This document shows positions 11,105 to 21,224 of a DNA stretch of 40,553 nt, piece by piece; positions within the stretch are counted from its first letter, which is position 1; the number at the start of each line of letters is the position of its first letter. The notes under the pieces are model-generated. The model was not told the DNA's origin. It made no database searches and saw only the letters and a list, made by a program, of their open reading frames with translations. Position numbers and translations under genes: made by a program. Source of the DNA: Dichomitus squalens LYAD-421 SS1 (lineage: Eukaryota; Basidiomycota; Agaricomycetes; Polyporales; Polyporaceae); assembly GCF_000275845.1 (NCBI RefSeq), contig NW_006766888.1, forward strand, positions 674,858-715,410, written 5' to 3'.

Positions 11105-14100
11105 TTAGCACCTCTCGAAGACGCGGTACAGGTCTGGCAGGTCAGCCACCTGCACGACATCGCGATCTAACAGCGACTTGGGCGGGACAAGGTACCGCGC
11201 CATCGCGGGAAAAAGGACATGCTGTATCTGCCACAGCATGGCCTTCTGAGCGTCCTGCGCCTGGTCTCTCGCGTCCGCGTCGCACTCGGGGAGAAGGGGC
11301 TCTGGCACGTAGAAGAATGCGAGCTCACGGAGGAAGGTGCCAAAGCATTCCTGCTCTGCTGTCCAGTCCACCTGTCCACAGGAATTGTTCAAGGCGTGAC
11401 TCATGCGACATATGACTGCACTCACCTGTGGACCAAGTCGCATCAGGAACAGCGGCAGCTTATCGAGGTTCGGGGTGTAGTCCCGGAGGAGCATGGGGAG
11501 CGTCTCGACCAGCCCCTCCTCCGAGATCGCGAGGTTGAAGTACTCTTGCAGCATATCCCGTCTCGCCATCACGATCTCGACGATTTGCTGCAATGCACCA
11601 TCCGCTTAGTACTCACGCACGCAAAGCAGAGCAGTAGCTAACGGGCGCCTACTTCGACGACCTCGTCCTTACTGAATCCGCTCTCCTCCACGCCCTCCTC
11701 CGCGTCGACGGCCAGCGATACAAGCGTGCGCAGGTTCGGCGGAGGATCGAGGCGAATGCGCGAGAAGTTTCCGAACTGGCGAAGCCCGAGCTGATAGAAA
11801 AGCTCCGCGGCAAGCGCGCCGTGATTCAGGAGGTACAACCGCGTGTTGTGCTGCACGAGCGACAGGCACCGGGGCGCGTCCACGACGCCCACAAAGGTGT
11901 GCTTCGCGAGGATCTCGCTAAGCTCTGTGTTTGCGTTTGTGGGCAGAGGAAGGAGGAAAGGGAGAAGGGAAGGGAAGGGAAGGCGGTAAACGGTTAGCGC
12001 TCGCTGATCTGCGGCCAGTGGCAGGTTCATGGAATGGAGCGGCACTGACGATGGTGTCTGGCTTTGACCACTGCGGCGCGTAGATCCCTGACGGACTTGA
12101 GGAAGCATTGAGACTCTTTTATCTCTTGTGTCCTGAGAACTGGGGGTGTTCCTGGAGATGCTGCTCCATCCGCCTCGCTTTCCTTGCTCGGTCGTTGGGA
12201 CGGGTGTGCGACGGGAAACATTGAGTCCAATGTTCTGTCTTTGAGAGAAGTCCGGACTTTATGATGAGAGTACACTTTGCGCTTCGTGGGGTGAGACGCT
12301 AGGGGCTATGAGCATTGGTGCGGACTGTACCGAAGACGTAACATACCTGCCGCTGCGGCTTCTCCTTCAGGCGGATTATCTTGACTGTCTTCGGCAGCGC
12401 CTTCATCCTCATCCGCGTCTTCCGACTGCGCTTTGCGTTTACCCTTGGCCTTCAGTGTACCAGGAGGTTCGGCGATGCCTCCAGTCAAAAGCGTCTATGC
12501 ATGCATAAGCATTCGCAGAGGGGGGCTGATGAGCTGCACATTGTACCTGGTACTCGAATGTCCTCGAGTGGCTTTGGCCAATGAGCGCTTCTTGCATAGC
12601 GTCCGCTATGCGCTCGATGATCGCGTCCTCGTTGAGAAAGTGCACTTCTTTCTTTGTTGGATGGACGTTGACATCGACAGAGCGTGGGTCGATGTGTAAG
12701 CTACAGGGCATCGCTTGAACACTACACGCACACCAGCCGAGGACACACGGGACCTACTGACCTCAGGTAGACAAAGGGCGATGCGCCTTTGGCGAGCACC
12801 CCGTTGTACGCCGCTTCGAGCGCTTTCTTGATCCTTGACGATTCCACCAATCGGTCTACCCCACAATGGTGTCAGATGCGTATGCGTAGCTGACGAACAA
12901 CTGACAGCCTCACGGTTGATGAAGAGCAACAGCACCATCTTCTTTGCTTGGTAGTTTGCGTTAGTGAAATGCGCTTCTGCGTTCCAAGCTTCGGCATCTT
13001 CGTCGTTGTCGTCGTCGCTGAGCTGAATAGGTGACGTAGCGCGAGCCTTTCCCTTCCCTTTACCCTTGTCGGACGAGACAGAGACATTGAGCAGTTCCTT
13101 AGCCAGGGTTTGACCATAGAGGAGCTGAATCGCTTGCACGGTCGTGGACGATGAAGGCGTAGAGACGTCCGGCGATGGTGTGCCAACCTGTACCACCGGT
13201 CATTTATCTGTTTCATGAAAGAGTGGCTCCAAATTTACTTTTTTGCATGTGAAGGATACATGAGGATTGTGCACGGCATATTTGGTTACCACATCGAGGA
13301 TGCGCGTGTACTCCTCGGAGGAGCCGCGAAGAGCGGAGAGCCTCGTAGGCGTGTTGTAGAAGAGGTTCTCTACCTTCGTATCGTAGGGAGATGGCGGTGA
13401 ACATGACTATATGCGCATTCTCTGGGTAAATACACCTACGGTGATGGTTGTGCCGTCGTTGCCGGCGCAAGGCTTCGGATCCTTGCTCGTACCGGGCTTC
13501 ACGGGGACTAAGGCACCGTCTGCGTAGACAGCTCTGAAATTTCAGTTAGTACTCAGCACAGGTGAAACACTCCGGGACAGCGTGCGCAACTCACTTCCAG
13601 GCACATGTGTCAGTCTTCGTCTTTGTGACGACGGTCAGGTTGGACACATAGGAGATGGAGGCAAGCGCCTCTCCTCGGAAGCCGTACGTCGTCAGCCGCT
13701 TCAAGTCTGAGAACGTTGAGAGCTTTGACGTCGTAAAGCGTTCTGCCAGGATAGGCAAGTCGTCTTTCTTGCAAAATGAATGTATGCATGAGTTACTGAC
13801 GATCTAGGCGCGAACAGACGTACGCACCCGGATGCCGGAGCCGTTGTCTTGAATTTGAAGCAGTTTCATGCCGCCGTCCTTGACGGTGATCTTGATAGAC
13901 GTGGCACCGGCATCGAGACTGTTCTCAATAAGCTCCTTGAGTGCAGACGCAGGGCGGTGGATGATCTGTTTTCGCCAAAAGCGTTCATATTAGCATATAA
14001 AGCAAAGCTGGCGTGGCACACACCTCGCCAGCAGCAATGCGATTGATAACGGACTCCTGGAGTCGACGTATGGGGCGAGGGCCGGGTGGCGGCGGAGACG

Positions 14101-14125
14101 CAGAACGAGGAGCGGTCTCGGCCAT
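11105..14125 (-). CDS. mlh1: DNA mismatch repair protein Mlh1, 13 exons, 754 aa
   Basis: This is the MutL homologue that pairs with Pms1/Mlh3 after MutS recognises a mismatch in the nucleus. Exons (minus): 14125-14024, 13965-13828, 13767-13595, 13533-13440, 13373-13239, 13187-12914, 12855-12762, 12700-12547, 12494-12347, 12274-12050, 11924-11643, 11604-11426 and 11371-11105. They total 2265 nt, and 754 aa is close to human MLH1 (756). All GHKL ATPase motifs are present: [10 protein letters not shown] (residues 45-54), QDNGSGI (73-79), [10 protein letters not shown] (106-115). Later come NHRLVES, then [14 protein letters not shown] in the transducer domain. The C-terminal dimerisation domain has [24 protein letters not shown] and [11 protein letters not shown], and ends in the diagnostic FERC. 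A basic-then-acidic low-complexity insert at about 252-285 is unlike animal proteins. The gene looks intact. One intron (11642-11605) is only 38 nt. Confidence 0.97.
11947..11983. repeat. Purine-rich AGGGA tract inside an mlh1 intron
   Basis: An imperfect run of AGGGA/GGGAA units lies in the intron between mlh1 exons 10 and 11. On the sense strand of mlh1 it is a TTCCC pyrimidine tract upstream of the acceptor, so it may simply be an enlarged polypyrimidine tract. Confidence 0.6.
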
Positions 14126-14685
14126 GGGGATTTGCCACCAAGAAACAATGCTGGGATCGGCGCGATCGGGGTTGGGTCGAAGAAGGTTTCGACGATCCAG
14201 AAGTGCGAAACGAGGATTAGAGTGGAGTTCCCTCCCGCAAACGCTTCGCTGAGTGGCTGGGTATGCCGCGGAGACGACGACAAGCTTGCAGATGGCGGGG
14301 TCTGGATCAAAGACAACGCAAGGCGGCCAAGCTGCCGCAGCCGCAGTGGCCCAAGGCGCGTCTCAACGCGTGCCGACGCGTCCACATCGGGCAACACGTG
14401 AAGACCCCCGCATTACGTAATGCGAGCTCTTGGGGAATGACCTCGGCGGTGATCTCCGTTGGGCGAGAGACCAGGCTCACTCATCTTTCCCTCGACAACA
14501 CTCATCGCACCACGACCACCCTTCCCTTCGACGCGAGCAACAGTCCCTTCTCGACGGCGGCCAGCCTTTTGGCACCCTCGACGCGGTTCCGAGCCTGCTC
14601 CGAAACATATCCCGATCAAGCGAGCGTCTTCGATACCGCCTCGACACCAACCCAATTCCCTTCATCCCGACAATCCATCTCGCTC
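14126..14685. promoter_or_regulatory. Divergent mlh1 / disordered-protein promoter with two MluI-box words
   Basis: This separates the mlh1 ATG (14125, minus) from the preferred ATG of the plus-strand gene (14686). It contains ACGCGT at 14366-14371 and again at 14376-14381, ten bases apart and about 240 bp upstream of mlh1. ACGCGT is the MluI cell-cycle box bound by the MBF factor of fungi, which drives G1/S expression of replication and repair genes. The 14490-14680 part reads as a CT- and CA-rich leader. The plus-strand frame is open across most of this region, so some of it could be coding. Confidence 0.4.
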
Positions 14686-16242
14686 ATGTCGGAAAGCATC
14701 CAGAGCGACACGGAGGCACCCTCAACGCCTTCGAGAGGTCGCCTCCCGTCGCGCTATCCTGCTGGTCTATCCAAAGGCGAGCCCGGACGCGTCCCGTTGC
14801 ATAGGCGAGGGACTTCGAGGACGCTAGAAACCATGGAGGACCTCCTACGCGAGAACGGATACAAGGAGACCAGGATTCTCACCCCTGAGGCGGAGCGCAT
14901 ACAGGCCATGACCGAGGAGCGACGGAGGCAGTCCACATGGAGGTTTCGACAGTTGCTTGCCGGATGGCTCCCCGGTGCGGGCGAGAGCGAGCCTATGACG
15001 GATGACGATGGAAGCACTCCTGGCCCTCAAAGGTCGCGAATGCCCGCGACTCCCACCCAGACGGCAACATATCACTCCACCCCGAGCTCTCCGCTCGCTC
15101 ACAAGCGGCCGCTTGAACCGGTTCAGGCCGTCCACCCCCTCTCCTCCCCGAATTCTGCATCGTCCACGACCTTGTCCTCCATGCGTAGCGGAACGTCCTC
15201 CGAAAGTCGCACGGTCAGCTACCAGCCCACGCGTCGTGAAATTCATGACCGTATCCCCGCTATCCGCGCTGAGACGTCATCGGCAAATCTGCGGACCTAC
15301 GCGCAGGTCTCTGCTGCAGGCAAATATCTTCGACACATGGCTTCGACCCCCAACATCGCGAAACCTCCTGCGTCCTCCTTACGCCGCGCGCCCAGCGAAC
15401 GCATATCTTCTCTCAACGTCGAGCACCCGCTCCCGTCGTCATGGCTCGAATCCGTAACCCAAGCCGTCCTCAGAACGAACGACGGAGCTGCGCATATAGG
15501 TGGTCCGATCTCCCGTCCCTCTAGTCGTCAGTCTGAACGCCCTTTACGCGCCTTCAAGGAGAACAAATTCCTCCTGGACGACAAGACCCTTAGACCTTCT
15601 CAGACTACTGGTCGCAGTGCGTCTGGTCTACCGCCGAGCGCTATCCTCTACCTCCAACCCCCCCGGACGGCGCCCAGCGCCGTCAACACCGCGCACGTTA
15701 CGTGCAGATCAGCGCCGGGCTCGCGCTCCACGTCCCGCGCCGGCGATCGCCTGCAGGGCAACGGGTCTCTGCGCGGGCGCAAAGACCGCCACGACCGAGC
15801 TCGCCGCGGATCCCGGCCCGCGCCCACGGACCGCGTCCCGTCGCTCGCCTCTACGCGCATCGAGAACGACGCGTGGGCGGGCATGCACTGGCAGGACGGC
15901 AGGCGCGTGCCGCTCGCGCAGCTCGAGGACGCGTCGTACGAGGAGGCGGTCGACTCGGACGACGACGACGAGGGCGAGCTCGACCTCGCGCGCCTGCTCG
16001 TCCCGCCGAAGCGCCAGTACTCGATCCAGAGCCTGCGCAAGCACCTGCACGTCGCGCATGCGCAGACCCGCGCCGCTTACCCACGCTCGGAGTGGGAGGA
16101 GGAGGGCGTGGCGACGAGGGGACGCGGCCGTCGAGTAGACATCGACGAATCCGACGGCTACCCCACCTTTGAGCGGACGGACAGCCCGAAGCGTCGGAGG
16201 GGCTTGCCTGGGGCTTGGGGCGCCCTGGGCAACGGGAGGTAG
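14686..16242 (+). CDS. Long disordered basic protein, 518 aa (up to 659 if upstream ATG used)
   Basis: A single open frame ends with TAG at 16240-16242. The frame is open from an ATG at 14263 (659 aa), but 14490-14680 has the look of a 5' leader (CAACACTCATC, ACCACGACCACC). I therefore prefer the ATG at 14686 (reads MSESIQSDTEAPSTPSRG), giving 518 aa. The protein is dominated by Ser, Arg and Pro, with one ordered-looking block near its start (about residues 45-90: METMEDLL-like helix LETMEDLLRENGYKETRI, then ERIQAMTEERRRQSTW and FRQLLAGWLPG). A late acidic patch (SDDDDEGELDLARLL) is followed by a helix (YSIQSLRKHLHVAHAQTRAAY). The family is not recognised. The gene is very GC-rich at 15700-16150, which produces long shadow frames on both strands. 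Confidence 0.72.
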   Translation: MSESIQSDTEAPSTPSRGRLPSRYPAGLSKGEPGRVPLHRRGTSRTLETMEDLLRENGYKETRILTPEAERIQAMTEERRRQSTWRFRQLLAGWLPGAGESEPMTDDDGSTPGPQRSRMPATPTQTATYHSTPSSPLAHKRPLEPVQAVHPLSSPNSASSTTLSSMRSGTSSESRTVSYQPTRREIHDRIPAIRAETSSANLRTYAQVSAAGKYLRHMASTPNIAKPPASSLRRAPSERISSLNVEHPLPSSWLESVTQAVLRTNDGAAHIGGPISRPSSRQSERPLRAFKENKFLLDDKTLRPSQTTGRSASGLPPSAILYLQPPRTAPSAVNTAHVTCRSAPGSRSTSRAGDRLQGNGSLRGRKDRHDRARRGSRPAPTDRVPSLASTRIENDAWAGMHWQDGRRVPLAQLEDASYEEAVDSDDDDEGELDLARLLVPPKRQYSIQSLRKHLHVAHAQTRAAYPRSEWEEEGVATRGRGRRVDIDESDGYPTFERTDSPKRRRGLPGAWGALGNGR

Positions 16243-17068
16243 TCGGGGGTCCCTCTGTTCTGTTTCCTGTCTGGTCTCCAAGTTCAACATCTCATCCCGG
16301 GACTGTCGCAATATTTACAGTTATTTGGTCGCTGACCATCCGTCAAGAGCATCACCAATTATACTACATTACATTCGCGCATACACCTACAAGAAACGCA
16401 CTCGTTCACGCCTGCCACATTCAGCATCCAGCTCCATTATGTATCATGCATTCCTTTTCGCTGTCCGGATCCATGCACGCACTGTTATCACTATCGCATC
16501 CACTCGTTCAACCCTGCTTCATCCATCGTCAGACCGTCTCATAATGGATACTATCACTACTAGTAGCAACCCACCCCTGCCATTGCCTCATTCGCTCGCC
16601 AATTCCGCACTTCGTCGACTTATACCTCGTTATAATCTCCTTGGTAGACTACCCGGCCTCTGTTGACTGTAATGTGTCCTACGTCTATTGGCCCCTTCGC
16701 TCTGCTGATTCACGTAGAAGCAGGATGCGTGTGTACAATAATCCGTCGCAGTATGTATTCTATATGTATATATCCCGTTCTCTCCGGATCATCGGCCGTG
16801 TGCATCTCCATGTGCCGGAGTATGGGGCAGGTGAAGTCAATCGCTTGACAGGACATGGAGTTCCCCCGCCCGAACCCCAGGTCATGTGAAGCCGCTCAAC
16901 GGACACATACATACTGACGATTACCCTGTCAGGGAGTATCAAACTTGGCCCTATCATGAGCAACAAATATTGGATTCGGGTACATTCTATAAGGCCTTCT
17001 CGCCCTGTCCTCCGGTCTGCATCAAGTCTAGTGATCACTGAGGACCTGTGGTATGGCCTACAAGGGCA
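16243..17068. other. Convergent 3' intergenic region
   Basis: Between two converging genes. The first 500 bases are rich in CA and CT words, with several short frames of chance type. I see no gene or RNA gene. Confidence 0.5.
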
Positions 17069-20000
17069 TCACAGCGCGGCGTATTCTTTCACTACACTCC
17101 GGGGTTCCTTGTAAGATGCGATAGGCGTGAACGGGAGGTCGCGCAGTCTAGGGATCCACGTTAGAACGTGAACGGACGAGCCAGGAAAGAACACACACCC
17201 GAATGCTCCAGGACCTCCGCACTGCAGTCCCTCTGGAGTGGTGGTCCAGCTCGGGTGTCCGGCCAGCGCGATCACGGTGACACGCAGGCCGTACCTGTAG
17301 TCGGGCGTCCCCAGCGCTGCGCCGTTTTGAGAGTCCAGCACGGTGATCAGGTCCGGGACCGTGACGTGGATCTGTTGGAGAGCATGAAGGCGCTAGAACG
17401 GCAGCGCGATGAGTGCGTGTGACCCCGCACCTTCTGCTCGCCATTCGCGGATTCGATATAGGCATACAGGTTCTCGTTCTGAAAGGGAATGACGAGACGA
17501 TCGTCGGGCTTTACGGGCAGCGTGAAATCGGACGCTGAGATGGCGTCTTCTTCCTCCTCTTCCAGCAAGGGTGCGATGGTCACTTGGCCCCACGTAAATC
17601 CCTTCCGCACTTCCTGGGCTGCTCGTCAGCACGACCAATCGACCAGTGCAAGCAGAAGCTATACACTTGCCCGCTGAACGTCGACGATCTTCCCCACGAA
17701 CAAACATGAACCATTCTGCAGCTCCAAGATAGCCTTCGGTACGTATTTCAGGATGTTCTTCTTCCGGCAAAGTGCAATCGCGCGCCCGATACGCCACGCC
17801 TGCGAGACAGTGTGGGGCACGCCATACTGCGTACACGTCTTCCGCGAAAGAGGCGCCATGCTGACGCCGCTTTTCGAGCCCATCTCGGTCGTAACTGTAC
17901 GCAGGATATCTTCTACCGCTTTTGGATTCCGAGCTGTGGGGAGGACCTGTGGCGCAGAAGCGAACGACGGTTAGGATAACGGTCGACGGAGGTTATCTGG
18001 CCTTAGCGACGTACTAGTGTGTTCCCTATCCCGTCGGAGAGCGCACATGGCCAGAGACCGTTCGGGATGCCATACGCACCAGGCAATCTGATCGGGTCGC
18101 ACTTAGCTGACTGACATTGGTCAATAAGGGGTCGAATCGACTCACGTTTGGTACATCTAGGGAAGGCGGCATCCAACGTGACTACAGACTTTGGTGGAAC
18201 AGAGAGAAGACGTACATTTGGATACGCCCTACCCATGAGGTCGCAGTCCAAGACGGCCTTGCCCATCTCTGCTGCGACGATCATAGGCTGGATACCATTT
18301 CCACCGCCTATTTCCTCGGAGATAGAACCCCTGAAGTCCTGTACTCCGAGATATTTCAAGAGTATGCGAGCAGCCGCAGGGATTTCATCTCCGCCTTGGA
18401 GTCGTTCGACCTGAGACCAGTGTTAGCCGACATGTATGTGGCACGCGATATCTCGCGAGGGACACCCACGGCCACACTAGGAGAACCCTTCGATTAGGCG
18501 AAATGAGCTGCTTAGCTTGCGAGTGAAGGCAAGATCCATACCATGAAGCCGCATCGAATGAATACGTCTTCCTCTGGCACATCCTCAGGGTCCAGAACCT
18601 GTTCAAGGATGTCACAAGACCTGAATTTGGCGAAGGTGCGAAGCTCACAAAGATCTCCTTCCCGTCACGGAGAGCTTGTCGCGCCATTAGGAAAGGTGGA
18701 TACGGCGAACCGCCACCTCCCGTCCCGAGTACGCCGCATCCCTCAGCAATCCACTCTGTCGTGCGTCAGATCTGGTCTTCGAGGTATTGCACGAACCGCA
18801 GTGCCTTACCTAGGTCCAGTTCAGTGAGCTTCCAGGATCTGTTTGGGAGTATGGTGGGCTTGTACGATTCGATGTCGATCGTTTCGAGTGACTGGTTCTC
18901 TTCAACATGCTGGATTTTCTCGAACGACTTATCAGCCTCTTCTACGTCCGCGTCGTCTGTGCTGTCTGGCGGCAGGATGCTCCCTTCCAGATCGGCAATA
19001 GCTTCAGGGGACAATTCGCCCGCGGCTTTGACGATGATACGAGTGGCCTGGTTGGTAACGTACTTCGGATGGCCCAGACGTCAATATCACGTATTCTCGT
19101 CCCATACACCAGGGGAACGAGGTACCTGAACGGGGATGTTCGCGACCTCCACGATCTTCGTCGTAGCTGAGAGACAGAACGCATTATTAGCATGCCGCGA
19201 AGCCCTGACAGCCATGAGGCAGGACACGAGCACGCACCCGGACTTGCGCCGGACGAGATAGCCTTCTTGATGGCTTCCAATTTGATGCCCTCCACAACGG
19301 TGTGAATGTCCCGGCCAGCGAGCAGCTCGATCGTGTCCACTTCTCCCGCGACTGTGACGTCACCGTTAATCTCGCGAACGGGTGGCTTGCGGTCAGGCAC
19401 GTACCCTTCGCCATAGCCGCGCCAACCGCGTTGGCCACGCTGAAGAACGGCGGTCGGATGATCTCCTTCACACCGGCCAGCTCGTCGGGAGCTATGATAC
19501 TGCCTCCTCCGACCAGGAGCACGGTGATATCCTCAGGCGATGTCTTCATCCTATCCGATGGTGAGCTTGTAGAACGAGGCAGAGGTATTGAGCACCCTCA
19601 CTTGTCGATGATTCCTTCCAGCAACTTCTTGATCCTCCGCATGCCCGAGGCGACAGTCTCGGCAGACACGTCCGACACCCTCTCCCTTTCGCCCAACTCA
19701 GCCCGTCCGCTCGCGACGACCAAATCCGTAGCGGTGAGCACGCTTCCTCCAAAGACTTTCGCGTCGCGCGTGAGGTTGTGGCCCACGGAGTCCGGGCCGA
19801 CCGATATACGAGAAACGCCTTGCGCAGACTGCGAAGGCCGCACGATGGACCCTCCGCCCAGGCCGATCGACTGCACGTCCGCCATGGTGAAGTTCGTCCG
19901 CACGCCTCCGACCTCGATGAAAGACGCAGCCTGTCTCGGAAACCCCGACGGGAGCAGGACGCCCACGTCGGTCGTCGTCCCGCCGACGTCGACCACGATC

Positions 20001-21224
20001 GTCGACTTGCGGCTCTCTGAAGCCTTGTGGTCGTCCAGGCCGGAAAGGAACGCGGCGCCGCGCATGGAGTTCGTGGGCCCTGACGCGAAGGTGCGGATCG
20101 GCAGCCGCGCTGCGGAGGCTGCCGTCGTGAGCGTGCCGTCGTTCTGGGTCAGGAAAACGGGGCAAGTGAGGTTGAGGGCATGGATCGCCTTCTGGAATCC
20201 ACGGATTGTGCGCTGGGCGAAGGAAAGGATGGACGCGTTGAGGATAGAGGCGTTCTCCCGCTCGAGAAGGCCGACTTGACCAACTAAAGAGAGGACAGGA
20301 TGAAAGGACGCTTCACGAGAATCAGACTATCAAGATATTACCGTCTCGAGAGCAGACCACGTTCACCGAGGACCCAAGTTCGCGCTCCATAATCATCTTC
20401 GCTGCTGCTTCGTGCTTCCCCTCGTTGTCCAAAGGCGAGTATACCCCGGAAAGGACGATCTGAGAAGACGCCTCTTTAGCTTCCGGGATCTAACGAGAAT
20501 GGGATAAGTGCAACAAATATAGCAGTGTCCTAACTGGACTGCTGAGTAGAAGTAGATGGCGCGACAAGTGCGAGACGGATGGGTCTGAGGCTGTTGCAAG
20601 CATAACTGCTTTGTCAAGAAGTTCTTACGTTCTTCAAACCCTTATCTCTGATGATGGCGCACTGGGCGACAACTTGCTGCTCGTTGAGAGGGAAAATCTC
20701 TCTGCCATCGACTGGAATCACGTCAAAGCTGGTTCCTAACGCGAGAAATTCAAAGCGCCTACTTTCGAATCCGCCATCAACGAAGCCAACATGTCCTTCT
20801 GTCAGTGTGCGCAGATGCTTGGGGAAGTCGACGAAGGGGGGACATTGCCTAGTGTAGGGACCACAAAGACGGATCACAGCAACTTTGGCGAGCCGACGTG
20901 CGTCTGCCTCCAATACAGCGTTGATGAATGCGGTCGTGCCGATGCTGACAGAAGTGACGTCGGACGACGATGCGCCGGCGGACTTGAGCACCTCCCGGAT
21001 AGCGTTCTCAATGCCCTTTGAGACATCGGGCGTTGTGGGTGACTTGTAATGGGCGAGCACACCACGGCTAGGGTCGTTGAGGCGTGTCACGTCGATCAGG
21101 ACACCATCAGTATTGGTTCCTGCGGGGCATGTCAATTGAGACTAAACCGCGACCACGCTCCCGGGAAATGGATAGACGAAATGAAAGGATCCCCACCTCC
21201 GACATCGACTCCGATGCGTAGCAT
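17069..21224 (-). CDS. Hydantoinase/oxoprolinase-type protein with C-terminal DUF917, 18 exons, 1024 aa
   Basis: This belongs to the ATP-dependent hydantoinase/5-oxoprolinase superfamily, which opens cyclic amides; the exact substrate is unknown. Exons: 21224-21197, 21119-20629, 20489-20342, 20283-19602, 19550-19405, 19351-19238, 19166-19126, 19062-18810, 18755-18649, 18598-18542, 18487-18470, 18410-18216, 18156-18146, 18087-18015, 17946-17671, 17613-17431, 17371-17199 and 17147-17069 (3075 nt). Domain order: Hydant_A_N (first phosphate loop IGVDVGGTNTDGVL, residues 4-17; GTTAFINAVLE), then Hydantoinase_A (VGQVGLLERENASILN from 223; second phosphate loop VVDVGGTTTDVGVL, 319-332; GGGSIIAPDEL), then DUF917 from about 636 (GCGVLGTGGGGSPY; SEEIGGGNGIQP; LPGAYGIPNGLWPCALSDG). 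The 11-nt exon 13 (reads MYQ plus two bases) and the 18-nt exon 11 are needed to keep conserved sequence in frame. Intron 15 appears to start with GCAAGT instead of GT. Confidence 0.93.

Noticed and set aside
15500..16311. Long frames on both strands (212 aa plus, 200 aa minus, 156 aa plus)
   Set aside because: Shadows of the GC-rich 518-aa gene; their composition is Arg/Ala repeats produced by its codon use.
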